64,000 nucleotides of DNA, taken from positions 1 through 64,000 of the forward strand of contig JAUYVI010000012.1 of assembly GCA_030715195.1 (NCBI GenBank), written 5' to 3'. The stretch's first letter is position 1, and every line of letters begins with the position of its first letter. The notes beneath the pieces are model-generated. The model was not told where the DNA came from. It saw only the letters and a program-made list of their open reading frames with translations, and ran no database searches. Positions 26,579 to 34,908 of this stretch are shown here, one piece after another. The translations under genes and the position numbers were made by a program. This DNA comes from Dongia sedimenti (GTDB taxonomy: Bacteria; Pseudomonadota; Alphaproteobacteria; Dongiales; Dongiaceae).

Positions 26579-27328
26579 TTAGATGAGGCCGATCACGCCG
26601 CGGATCGCCGCGACGGCGCCCAGGCCGGCCAGCAGCAGGACCACCATCCGGCGATAGGTCTTTGCCGAGGCCTTGTCGAACACCCGGTCGCCGAGGTAGT
26701 TGCCGGCCAGCATCGCCGGCACCAGCAAGGCGCCGAGGATCAGGGACTGCACCGCCAATAACCCGCCGACCGCAGCCGAGACGGCGCTCATCGCGGCCGA
26801 GATCTGGAAGAACAGGATCAGGCTGGCGCGGCCCGCTTCGTGGGCGATCGGCACGGCGAGGAACAGGAAGATCACCGACGGCCCCGGCATCGCCGCGGCA
26901 CCGCCGGTGAGACCCGCGATCGCGCCGAACCCGGCGCTGACGCCGGCATGCGGGCGGCGCGCGAATCGGAAGCCGAGCTGCACCGCGAGCGAGGCCGCCA
27001 GCACCGCGGCGCCGATCAGCACCCGCATGACGTCGGCCGAGACGCCCGCCAGCAGCCAGGTGCCGAGCGGCGTGCCGATCGCCGCACCCAGCACAGTCGG
27101 CAGCAGCAGCTTCCAATCGACCCGATGCCAGATCTTCGGAATGAGCTGCAGCCCGGCGATGATGGCGAGGATCATGATCGACGGCACGATCTCGGCCGGC
27201 GCGAAGAACAGGCTGAGGAGCGGCACGCCGACCACGGCGAGGCCGAACCCGGTGAAGCCGCGAATGAACGCCGCCAGGAAGATGCAGAGGCTGGACAGCG
27301 CCCAGGTGGTGAGCGAGACGCCGAGCAT
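26579..27328 (-). CDS. TauE/SafE family sulfite/organosulfur exporter
   Basis: This 249-residue membrane protein has 7-8 helices, organised as two repeats. The family motif GFGLAVVGVPLLSLF follows helix 1 (about 27-41), and a matching GLTGGAAAMPGPSVIF appears in the second half (about 138-153). TauE/SafE proteins export sulfite, sulfoacetate or related anions. Its ATG overlaps the ackA stop (TGATG at 27326-27330), so it is made with acetate kinase. That pairing suits C2-sulfonate breakdown, which yields acetyl phosphate plus sulfite. Confidence 0.85.
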   Translation of the reverse strand: MLGVSLTTWALSSLCIFLAAFIRGFTGFGLAVVGVPLLSLFFAPAEIVPSIMILAIIAGLQLIPKIWHRVDWKLLLPTVLGAAIGTPLGTWLLAGVSADVMRVLIGAAVLAASLAVQLGFRFARRPHAGVSAGFGAIAGLTGGAAAMPGPSVIFLFLAVPIAHEAGRASLILFFQISAAMSAVSAAVGGLLAVQSLILGALLVPAMLAGNYLGDRVFDKASAKTYRRMVVLLLAGLGAVAAIRGVIGLI

Positions 27329-28401
27329 CAGCCGAGCAGGCGCCCCTGTAGAATCGATTGCGTGTGCCGCGCGATGGTCAGCTCTTCATCGGTCGGAATA
27401 ACCCGCACATCGACATCGCCCAGCCAGCGGATGGCTTCGGTGACGCGTGCGCGGATCGGCGCCGCGTTCTCGCCGACCCCGCCGGTGAAGACCAGCGCAT
27501 CCAGGCCCTGCAGCGCCGCGGCCAGCGAGCCGATCTCGCGGGCGATGCGATAGCAATAGATCTCAACGGCGAGGCTTGCGCGCGGATCATCGGATTCCAC
27601 CAGCGTCTTCATATCCGCGGTCTGGGCCGAGACGCCGAGCAGGCCGCTCTGGTGATAGAGCAGCTGCTCCAGGCCGGCGCGGTCGAGCCCTTCGCTGCGC
27701 ATCAGATGCAGGATGACGCCGGGGTCCAGCAGGCCGGCGCGCGTGCCCATCACCAATCCGTCCAGGGTCGAGAAGCCCATCGTCGTCGCGATGCATTGCC
27801 CACCCTGCACCGCCGCCAGACTGGCGCCGTTGCCGAGATGGGCGACGATCAGGCGCGAGGGCACGTCGTCGCCGAGCCGATGCAGAATTGCCTCATAGGA
27901 GAGGCCATGGAAGCCATAGCGCCGGATGCCCTGCGCCCAATATTTCTCCGGCAGCGCGAAGCGCGCCGCGACCTCCGGCATGGTGGCGTGGAAGGCGGTG
28001 TCGAAACAGGCGACCTGCGGCGCGTGCGGCAAGGCGGCGGCCACGGCCTCGATTGCGGCCACGTTGTGCGGTTGGTGCAAGGGCGCCAGCGGCACGAGAT
28101 CGCGCAACGCGGCGACGGTCGCGGCATCGACCGTGACCGGCGCGGTGAACCGCGTGCCGCCATGCACGACGCGATGCCCGACCGCCGCGACCTCCAGCCG
28201 GTCGAGCAGCAGCGCGACGGCATCGCGGTGGTTTTCCAGCTTCAGGTTATCGGTCGCCCAATCGATGCCGCTCAGCTTGGCGGTGCCCTGCCCGATGCCC
28301 GAAAGCTGGCCACGGTGTTCGCAGACCGGTTCGGCATCGCCGAGCTTGAACGTCGCAAACTTGAGGCTGGAGGATCCGGCGTTGATGGTGAGAAGGCGCA
28401 T
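27328..28401 (-). CDS. ackA: Acetate kinase
   Basis: This 357-residue member of the acetate and sugar kinase/Hsc70 superfamily starts with LTINAGSSSLKF (3-14). It has GHRVVHGG (about 75-82), FDTAFHATMP (about 135-144), RRYGFHGLSY, HLGNGAS and FTGGVGENA near the C-terminus, all AckA signatures. It interconverts acetyl phosphate plus ADP with acetate plus ATP. The start at 28401 is chosen because the next in-frame ATG upstream (28470) adds an unrelated leader. It is slightly shorter than the usual 400 residues. No pta, xsc or xfp gene is in the window. Confidence 0.92.
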   Translation of the reverse strand: MRLLTINAGSSSLKFATFKLGDAEPVCEHRGQLSGIGQGTAKLSGIDWATDNLKLENHRDAVALLLDRLEVAAVGHRVVHGGTRFTAPVTVDAATVAALRDLVPLAPLHQPHNVAAIEAVAAALPHAPQVACFDTAFHATMPEVAARFALPEKYWAQGIRRYGFHGLSYEAILHRLGDDVPSRLIVAHLGNGASLAAVQGGQCIATTMGFSTLDGLVMGTRAGLLDPGVILHLMRSEGLDRAGLEQLLYHQSGLLGVSAQTADMKTLVESDDPRASLAVEIYCYRIAREIGSLAAALQGLDALVFTGGVGENAAPIRARVTEAIRWLGDVDVRVIPTDEELTIARHTQSILQGRLLG

Positions 28402-28505
28402 GCCGCGCAGGATAGGCGGCAGCGACTGTGTGGGATAGGCCCAGGATGGCTCTCGGATGCAGTCCAGCAAGCATGACGCATACAGCGGAAGGGCACCGTC
28501 TTACT

Positions 28506-28528
28506 CCCTCCCCCGAATCGGGGGAGGG
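28506..28528 (-). terminator. GC hairpin, probable terminator of the MocR gene
   Basis: CCCTCCCCCG-AAT-CGGGGGAGGG is a 10-bp perfect stem located 24 bp past the MocR-type gene stop on the minus strand. It matches the hairpin at 8619-8641, so it belongs to a small repeat family. Confidence 0.65.
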
Positions 28529-28551
28529 AACTGCAGCGAGCATGCCTCTAC

Positions 28552-30045
28552 CTAGCGAGCCTGCTCCTTGACCGCTTCGGCGAGGCGCATGATGCCGGGC
28601 TCGATGCGCTCGGTCGGGATCGAGGAGACGCCGAGGCGGCAGAAGTTCTTCGGCCCCGGTTGGTTGAGGAAGTGCACCGCACCCGATTCAATGACGACGC
28701 CTTTCGCCAGCGCGGCCTTCTCGACCGCGCCCATGTCGATATTGGCTGGCCCGCTGATCCAGAGCGCGGTGCCGCCGGCCGTGAGATTGACCGAGAATTC
28801 CGGCAAATGTTTGACCAGGGCGGTGACCGCGGCCGCCAGGCGCTCGCGATAGACGTTGCAGAGGCGCCGCAGCAGCGCGTCGTGGTGCCCGTCGGCGAGG
28901 AACAGGGCGATGGTGCGCTGGTTGTTGGCGGCGGGATGGCGGATCTGCAGGCGGCGCAGCGCACGCGCCTCGGCGATCAACTCCTTCGGTCCCACCATGT
29001 AGCCGAGCCGCAGACCCGGCGCCAAAGTCTTTGACAGGCTGGAGATGAAGACCACGCGGCCGGCGCGATCCATCGATTTCAGCGCCGGCTGCGGGCTCCC
29101 TTGATGCGAGAGCTCGCTTTCGTAATCATCCTCGATCATCACGAAGTCGTCGTCCTGGGCGCGCTCGAGCAGGGTGTGGCGGCGCTCCAGCGACATCGTG
29201 ACCGTGGTCGGGAACTGGTGGCTCGGCGTCACGTAGACATAGTCGCATTGGGCGAGCTCGGGCCCGGGGACCAGGCCCTGCTCATCGACCTTCAGGGCCA
29301 AGCGCTTGCCGGCGAACAGGCCGGCGATGTTCCGCGCATCGGTATAGCCCGGATCCTCGATGCCGAAGGTGGTCTTGCCGTCAAACAGCAGGCTGGCGAG
29401 AAGATAGAGCGCATGCTGCGCGCCCACCGTGACCAGGATCTCATCCGGTGCAACGCGAACGCCACGCCGCGGCAACAATCGGGTGCGGATCTGCTCGACC
29501 AGGAGCGGGTCGTCATCGGTGAAACGATCCTTGGACCAGTCCTTGACCGCGTTGACGCTCAAGCTCTGCCGCGAGCATTCGCGCCAGGCGGCCAGCGGAA
29601 ACAGGTTCTGATCGACCTGGCCATAGATGAACGGATAGGGGTAGTCCTGCCAGTCGGCGGGCTTCACGATGTTCCGCTGCAGGCCGGGGCGCGACTTGAA
29701 GCGCGAAGCCCAGTCGGGCGCTTGATCCGGCGCAGGTTCGAGCGCCTTGGCCTCCGGTGCGGTGCCCTTGGCGCGGCCGGTCAGGATCTCCGGATTGACG
29801 AAGAAGCCCGAGCGTTCGCGGGCGATCAGGAAGCCTTCCTCGACCAGGTCCTGATAGGCGAGTACCACGGTATTCCGGGCCACCTTCAGCGTCTGTGCCA
29901 GGGAGCGGCAGGAGGGCAGGGGCGCGCCGGGCAGGATCTGGCCGTCCAGGATGGCCGAGACCAGCATGCGGCGGAGCTGGGCCTGCAAGGTGACCGACTT
30001 GTCAGGCTCCAGGCGGAACAGGAAGGCGCGACTGGCGTGGACCAA
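28552..30045 (-). CDS. MocR-type PLP-dependent GntR regulator
   Basis: This is a 497-residue fusion regulator. An N-terminal winged helix of the GntR type is present (LQAQLRRMLVSAILDGQI, LPSCRSLAQTLKVARNTVVLAYQDLVEEGFL, about 25-75). A fold-type I aminotransferase domain follows, with the PLP lysine in SSLSKTLAPGLRLGYMVGP. MocR proteins (TauR, GabR, PdxR) sense amino compounds or PLP. The most plausible start is TTG 30045, with GAGGGG 6 bases before it; no suitable ATG exists near the winged helix. It is divergent from the PotD-type importer operon and is its likely regulator. Confidence 0.88.
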   Translation of the reverse strand: MVHASRAFLFRLEPDKSVTLQAQLRRMLVSAILDGQILPGAPLPSCRSLAQTLKVARNTVVLAYQDLVEEGFLIARERSGFFVNPEILTGRAKGTAPEAKALEPAPDQAPDWASRFKSRPGLQRNIVKPADWQDYPYPFIYGQVDQNLFPLAAWRECSRQSLSVNAVKDWSKDRFTDDDPLLVEQIRTRLLPRRGVRVAPDEILVTVGAQHALYLLASLLFDGKTTFGIEDPGYTDARNIAGLFAGKRLALKVDEQGLVPGPELAQCDYVYVTPSHQFPTTVTMSLERRHTLLERAQDDDFVMIEDDYESELSHQGSPQPALKSMDRAGRVVFISSLSKTLAPGLRLGYMVGPKELIAEARALRRLQIRHPAANNQRTIALFLADGHHDALLRRLCNVYRERLAAAVTALVKHLPEFSVNLTAGGTALWISGPANIDMGAVEKAALAKGVVIESGAVHFLNQPGPKNFCRLGVSSIPTERIEPGIMRLAEAVKEQAR

Positions 30046-30123
30046 TGAAAACCCCTCGCTGGCTCCATTTAAACCCCGGGCAACAAAACTGAAGGGCCAG
30101 CCCGTTTGCAGCCCGGATATATA

Positions 30124-30141
30124 GCAGTTTCGTGAAACTGC
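30124..30141. promoter_or_regulatory. Perfect palindrome in the MocR/ABC divergent region
   Basis: GCAGTTTC-GT-GAAACTGC is a perfect 8-bp-arm inverted repeat 79 bp before the regulator start. The hexamer AACTGC recurs at 30157-30162, and TTGCAG/CTGCAA half sites lie nearby. The arrangement suits binding by a MocR dimer. Confidence 0.6.
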
Positions 30142-30152
30142 GGTGAAGCTCG

Positions 30153-30180
30153 TTGCAACTGCCCCCAGACTGGCTATGCT
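30153..30180 (+). promoter_or_regulatory. Probable promoter of the ABC importer operon
   Basis: TTGCAA (30153-30158) and TATGCT (30175-30180), 16 bp apart, form a reasonable sigma-70 promoter for the gene at 30368. It directly follows the palindrome. A leader of about 180 nt results; it contains a 7-bp stem, CAGCCGC/GCGGCTG, at 30311-30335. Nothing else is seen in 30046-30367. Confidence 0.4.
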
Positions 30181-30367
30181 GGTCTGCAACAAAAAGAGTT
30201 CGGGAGTGCTCAACGCTGGGACAGCAGGCTGCCATCCGTCATGGGACCGATCCATGGGGATCGCCGGCCGATTGCGCATACCAGCCTCCAGTACACCCAG
30301 ACCGTCAAAGCAGCCGCTCGGGAAAAACGCGGCTGACTGGCGTTGAGAAACCTCAGGAGGGTGACGT

Positions 30368-31543
30368 ATGACCAAGCTTACTCCAGATCAAAAGTCGACG
30401 CGGGAGATCCTGCTCGCGGCGCGCGCCTTCAACCGGCGCACCATGCTGAAGACCTCGGTCCTGGCGGGCGCGGCGGCCTTCTCGGCACCTTGGATCGTCA
30501 AGGACGCCTTCTCGTCCTCGGGCGAGCTCAATCTGCTGATGTGGTCCGACGAGTATCCGGACCCGGTCATTCCGGACTTCGAGAAGAAGAGCGGCATCAA
30601 GGTCAACCAGACCCCGTTCTCGCAGAACGAAGAGCAGATCAACAAGCTGCAGGCAACCGGCGGCGAAGGCTTCGACATCGTCTCGCCGACCTGCAACCGT
30701 TCGCCGCAGTACAAGGATCTCCAGGTGCTGGCGCCGTTCGACACCAACAAGCTGAAGCATCTGGGCGACCTGCTGCCGTCGATGCTCGGCCAGGCGAAGA
30801 GCCTCTGGACCTGGGAAGACGGCCTCTACTATCTGCCGCATTGCTGGGGCTCCGAGGCGCTGTCGTTCCGCACCGACCTCTACAAGGGCGACCTCGCGAA
30901 GCTCAGCTACGGCTCGCTCTGGCAGGATGACGTGAAGGGCCATACGCAGGGCCGCGGCCATTCCTTCCTGCTCGGCATCGGCCTCTGGATGGACCACAGC
31001 GGCCAGATGCCGTCGAACCGCATGCTCGACGGCTACAAGGACGAGGCTTCGTTCAAGAAGGTCTGGGATCCGATCCTGAAATTCGCGATCGAGCACAAAT
31101 CCTGGGTGAAGCAGTTCTGGGATTCGGCCGACAACACCAAGTCCGGCCTGATGGAGAACGATGTCTGGATCGGCCAGACCTGGGACGGTCCGCCGCTCAC
31201 CCTGAAGAAAGAGGGCAAGCCGGTCAGCTACCAGGCACCGGTCGAAGGCGCCATCGTCTGGCTCGACGGCATCTCGCTCACCAAGGCGGCGAAGAACCAG
31301 GAGCAGGTCTACGAGTTCATCAACTACCTGCACACGCCGGAAGTGGCGGCGAAGGTCTCGGATGGGTCGAACTACAACCCGGTCGTGACCGGCGGCGATG
31401 CGCTCACCTCGCCGGCCTTCAAGAAGAACTTCCAGGAAGCCTATCCGGGCGACGCGCTGAAGAATGTCTGGCCCTGGCCGGCCGAGCCCGGCTGGTACGC
31501 GGAAATCCGCAGCCAGTACGTCGATCAGTTCACGGCCGCGTAA
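30368..31543 (+). CDS. ABC transporter substrate-binding protein, PotD/spermidine-putrescine type
   Basis: This 391-residue periplasmic protein has a Tat-type signal (NRRTMLKTSVLAG, twin Arg near 23-24). The bilobed PotD/PotF-like body starts NLLMWSDEYPDPVIPDFEKKSGIKV. It should bind a polyamine or another amino compound for the ABC complex encoded downstream. AGGAGG lies ideally before the ATG. A strong hairpin follows at 31567, which would let this gene be expressed more than the rest of the operon. The MocR-type regulator next door fits an amine or amino-acid-like ligand. Confidence 0.88.
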   Translation: MTKLTPDQKSTREILLAARAFNRRTMLKTSVLAGAAAFSAPWIVKDAFSSSGELNLLMWSDEYPDPVIPDFEKKSGIKVNQTPFSQNEEQINKLQATGGEGFDIVSPTCNRSPQYKDLQVLAPFDTNKLKHLGDLLPSMLGQAKSLWTWEDGLYYLPHCWGSEALSFRTDLYKGDLAKLSYGSLWQDDVKGHTQGRGHSFLLGIGLWMDHSGQMPSNRMLDGYKDEASFKKVWDPILKFAIEHKSWVKQFWDSADNTKSGLMENDVWIGQTWDGPPLTLKKEGKPVSYQAPVEGAIVWLDGISLTKAAKNQEQVYEFINYLHTPEVAAKVSDGSNYNPVVTGGDALTSPAFKKNFQEAYPGDALKNVWPWPAEPGWYAEIRSQYVDQFTAA

Positions 31544-31566
31544 AACCGGTCTGTGCTGCGCTAACC

Positions 31567-31602
31567 GTCAGCCCCGGCCGCTTGCCGGGGCTGACTTGTT
31601 TT
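31567..31602 (+). terminator. Intra-operon terminator/attenuator hairpin
   Basis: GTCAGCCCCGGC and GCCGGGGCTGAC form a perfect 12-bp stem with a 5-nt loop, followed by TTGTTTT. It lies 23 bp after the binding-protein stop and 115 bp before the ATPase gene, a common way to lower expression of transporter subunits relative to the binding protein. Confidence 0.85.
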
Positions 31603-31716
31603 CAGTCCCATGCTTGGGCCCAGCGATCGCGCTTGATCTGTCCGGACCTTCCATGGAAACTCAATTCAAAGATTAAGAAAAGCAGGCAGGACGGGGCGTT
31701 GGAGCAGAACAGGGAC

Positions 31717-32802
31717 ATGCGTGCCGGCGTCGAACTCGACCATGTGACGGTCCGGTTCGGCGAGTTCACGGCGGTCAAGGACGCGACGCTCGACATCCGC
31801 GGCGGCGAGTTTTTCTCGTTCCTGGGGCCATCGGGCTGCGGCAAGACCACGATCCTGCGCACCATCTCCGGCTTCCTCGACCCGTCCGAAGGCAAGGTCC
31901 GGATCGGCGGTCAGGACATGAACGGCATCGGCCCGAACAAGCGGCCGACCGCGCTGATCTTCCAGAACCTGGCGCTGTTCCCGCTGATGTCGGTCGCGGA
32001 GAACATCACCTACGGCCTGCGCGTCCGCGGCGTTTCCAAGGCCGACCGGATGAAACGCGCCAACGAGCTCCTGGAGCAGATCGCGCTGCCCGGCCAGGGC
32101 GACAAGCTGGTGAGCGAGCTGTCCGGCGGCCAGAAGCAGCGCGTCGCCATCGCGCGGGCGCTCGCGGTCCAGCCGAAAGTGCTGCTGCTCGACGAGCCGC
32201 TCTCGGCGCTCGATCTGAAACTGCGCCAGCACATGCGCGCGGAGCTGCGCTCGATCCAACAGCAGGTCGGCATCACCTTCATCTACATCACCCACGACCA
32301 GGGCGAAGCGCTGACCATGTCGGACCGCATCGCGGTGATGAGCGACGGCGTCATCCAGCAGATCGCCGACGGCCGCAATGTCTATGACGAGCCGGCGACC
32401 GCCTTCGTCGCCTCCTTCGTCGGCGAGAACAACGCCTTCGCCGGCACGGTGGCCCGGGCCGACAATACCTTCGCGGTGCTCGACACGCCGTTCGGGCCGC
32501 TGCGCGGTCGCAATCCCAAAGGGTTGAAGAGCGGCGATCGGGCGATCCTGTTCGTGCGCCCGGAATCGGCGCGGCTGGCGCGCGGCGAGGGCGACACGAC
32601 GCTGTCCTCGCGGGTCAAGAACATCGCCTTCGAAGGCAACATGACCCATGTCTTCCTCGACGGTGCGGGGAAGAAGGACATCACCGTGACGGTCGGGCGC
32701 CAGGACGGCGCGTCGATTCCGGAGCAGGGCGCCGACGCGGCGATCTCCTATAACCCGGCTTTGGGCCTGGTGCTGCCCGACGGGAAGCTGGCGCGTGAGT
32801 AG
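31717..32802 (+). CDS. ABC transporter ATP-binding protein, PotA type
   Basis: This 361-residue ATPase has Walker A GPSGCGKTT (about 38-46), Q-loop FQNLALFP, signature LSGGQKQR, Walker B LLLDEPLSALD and the switch His in ITHDQGEA. The C-terminal TOBE domain is typical of spermidine/putrescine-type importers. The start is uncertain: ATG 31717 or TTG 31699, each with an imperfect site. Its end overlaps the first permease by 8 bp. Confidence 0.9.
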   Translation: MRAGVELDHVTVRFGEFTAVKDATLDIRGGEFFSFLGPSGCGKTTILRTISGFLDPSEGKVRIGGQDMNGIGPNKRPTALIFQNLALFPLMSVAENITYGLRVRGVSKADRMKRANELLEQIALPGQGDKLVSELSGGQKQRVAIARALAVQPKVLLLDEPLSALDLKLRQHMRAELRSIQQQVGITFIYITHDQGEALTMSDRIAVMSDGVIQQIADGRNVYDEPATAFVASFVGENNAFAGTVARADNTFAVLDTPFGPLRGRNPKGLKSGDRAILFVRPESARLARGEGDTTLSSRVKNIAFEGNMTHVFLDGAGKKDITVTVGRQDGASIPEQGADAAISYNPALGLVLPDGKLARE

Positions 32803-33799
32803 CCGCTCCCTCGTCTTCATCGTTCCGCTCGTCGTCATCGCCATCTTCTGGCTGATGGCGCGCGTCGAAAGGCGGATGGCGCCCGACGCGTCGCAGAAGG
32901 GCTATTTCGAGCGCAACGGCAAGGTGCTGGGCATCGCCTTCATCCTGCTGGTCGCGTTCTGGATGCTGTTCCTGGTCGTCCTGCCCTACCTCTACATGGT
33001 GGTGGAGAGCTTCCACCCGACCCTGACGCCGCTGAAGCGCGGCGGGCCGGAAGACGTGCTGACGCTGCGGCAATACGAGTCCTTCATCGTGCCGCCGACC
33101 GGCGGCGGCTTGAACTGGACCCATATCAACGCCTTCCTGTTCTCGATTTTCGCCTCGGTGGTCGTGACCGCGATCAACTTCGTGATCTGTTATCCGCTCG
33201 CTTATTACATGGCGCAGGCGGGGGCGCCGCAGCGGGTGCGGCTGATCCTGCTGGGCCTGGTCGTGCCCTATTGGGTGAACGAGATCCTGCGCGCCTTCTC
33301 GCTGCGCCTGCTGCTGGCGACCAAGGGCCTGATCAACAACGTGCTGGTCGGCGCCGGGATCATCGACACGCCGATCGATTTCCTCGGCCAGAATGTCGGC
33401 CTCTATGTGGGCCTCTCCTACGCCTACCTGCTGGTGATGATCTTCCCGCTCTACAACGCGATCGAGAGCCTCGACAAGAACCAAATCGAGGCGGCGCGCG
33501 ATCTCGGTGCGCCCTGGTGGCGGATCCACAAGGATGTGGTGATCCCCTACGCCAAGCCCGGCATCGCGTCGGGCTGCACCATGGTCTTCATGTTCTCGGC
33601 GGGTGCCCTGGCGGCGCCGCAATTCCTCGGCGGTCCGCGCACCCTCTGGTTCACCTCGGTGATCTACAATTTCTTCTTCCAGAACTTCAACTGGGCGCGT
33701 GGCTCGGCTTATGCCTTCATCCTGCTGGCCGCCTGCATCGCGCTGGTCATGGTCATGCTGCGGCTCTTCAAGGTCTCGCTCGGGGAGACCATAAAGTGA
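32795..33799 (+). CDS. ABC transporter permease, PotB type
   Basis: This 334-residue membrane protein starts with GTG. Six or seven helices are evident, and the EAA loop reads EAARDLGAPWWRIHKDVVIPYAKPGI (about 231-256), where the ATPase docks. It forms the first half of the membrane channel of the PotD-type importer. It overlaps the ATPase gene before it and the second permease gene after it (GTGA at 33796-33799). Confidence 0.9.
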   Translation: MSSRSLVFIVPLVVIAIFWLMARVERRMAPDASQKGYFERNGKVLGIAFILLVAFWMLFLVVLPYLYMVVESFHPTLTPLKRGGPEDVLTLRQYESFIVPPTGGGLNWTHINAFLFSIFASVVVTAINFVICYPLAYYMAQAGAPQRVRLILLGLVVPYWVNEILRAFSLRLLLATKGLINNVLVGAGIIDTPIDFLGQNVGLYVGLSYAYLLVMIFPLYNAIESLDKNQIEAARDLGAPWWRIHKDVVIPYAKPGIASGCTMVFMFSAGALAAPQFLGGPRTLWFTSVIYNFFFQNFNWARGSAYAFILLAACIALVMVMLRLFKVSLGETIK

Positions 33800-34695
33800 G
33801 GTCCAAGCATGTGATGAAGATCATGGTGGGCTTCTACATCCTGCTGTTCTTCGGCTATCTGTTCGGCCCGATCATCGTCATGGCGATCACCGCCTTCAAC
33901 CCGCCGAACTATCCGCAGGCCTATCCGATCGAAGGCTTCACTCTCGACTGGTTCGTGAAGCTCTGGAACGACCGGGCCATGATGGACGGTTTGCTGAACT
34001 CGATCATCATCGGCCTCTGCGTGGTCGCGATCTCGGTGCCGGTTGGCCTCGCCGCCGCGATCATGATGACGCAGATCTATCACCGCGCCCGCGGCCTGTT
34101 CTATCTGGTGACGATCTCGCCGCTGCTCACCCCCGGCGTCATCATCGGCATCTCGACGGTGATCTTCTGGAAGGACGTCATGAGCGTCACCGACGTCACC
34201 AAGGCGATCTTCTACAAGGGCATCATTCTGGCGGTGCTCGGCCAGGCGAGCTTCATCTCCGCCTATGTGCTGCTGATCTTCATGGCGCGGCTGACCCGCT
34301 TCGACCGGGCCCAAGAGGAAGCGGCGCTCGATCTCGGCGCCTCGCACCCGCAGGTCTTCTGGCACATCCTGCTGCCCTTCCTGAAGCCGGCGATCGTTTC
34401 GGCGATCGTGATCGCGTTCCTGTCCTCGTTCGAGAATTACAACACCACGACCTTCGCCATCCTCGCCGACAAAACTCTGGTCACCGTGCTGGCCGGCCAG
34501 GCCCGCCAGGGCACGACGCCGGCGCTCTCGGCGCTGGCGGTGGTGATCATCAGCTTCTCGCTCTGCGGCGCGATCATCTACGAGGTGCTGAAGCGCCGCG
34601 AGCAGCGGCTGGCCGATGCCGCTCGGGAACGCGCCAAGATCGCCGAGCAGGCGGAGGTCGGCGGGACGCCGGAACTGGCGACCAGCTCGGCCTAA
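33796..34695 (+). CDS. ABC transporter permease, PotC type
   Basis: This 299-residue membrane protein has six helices and the EAA loop EEAALDLGASHPQVFWHILLPFLKPAI (about 174-200). It is the second half of the channel. The start is GTG 33796 within the GTGA overlap; ATG 33814 is possible. A polar C-terminal tail of about 35 residues carries many Arg and Ala. It is the last gene of the importer operon; 34696-34908 holds no gene. Confidence 0.88.
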   Translation: MRSKHVMKIMVGFYILLFFGYLFGPIIVMAITAFNPPNYPQAYPIEGFTLDWFVKLWNDRAMMDGLLNSIIIGLCVVAISVPVGLAAAIMMTQIYHRARGLFYLVTISPLLTPGVIIGISTVIFWKDVMSVTDVTKAIFYKGIILAVLGQASFISAYVLLIFMARLTRFDRAQEEAALDLGASHPQVFWHILLPFLKPAIVSAIVIAFLSSFENYNTTTFAILADKTLVTVLAGQARQGTTPALSALAVVIISFSLCGAIIYEVLKRREQRLADAARERAKIAEQAEVGGTPELATSSA

Positions 34696-34908
34696 GCGCA
34701 TATCCGCACATTTCGCATCGCCGCGGTGTACACATGCTGCGGTGCTGTGGATTCCCGACTGGCTCCTGGAAATGCCAGCCGCTGCCCCTCCCCGGCCCGG
34801 TGGCATTCATTCCATAAAGTCCTGACAACCCGTGTGATTTAGGCCCTGCGACTCACCGGGGCTGCGCTAGATTGGCGGGGCGGCACCGAGAGAGAACGAA
34901 CCCACGGC

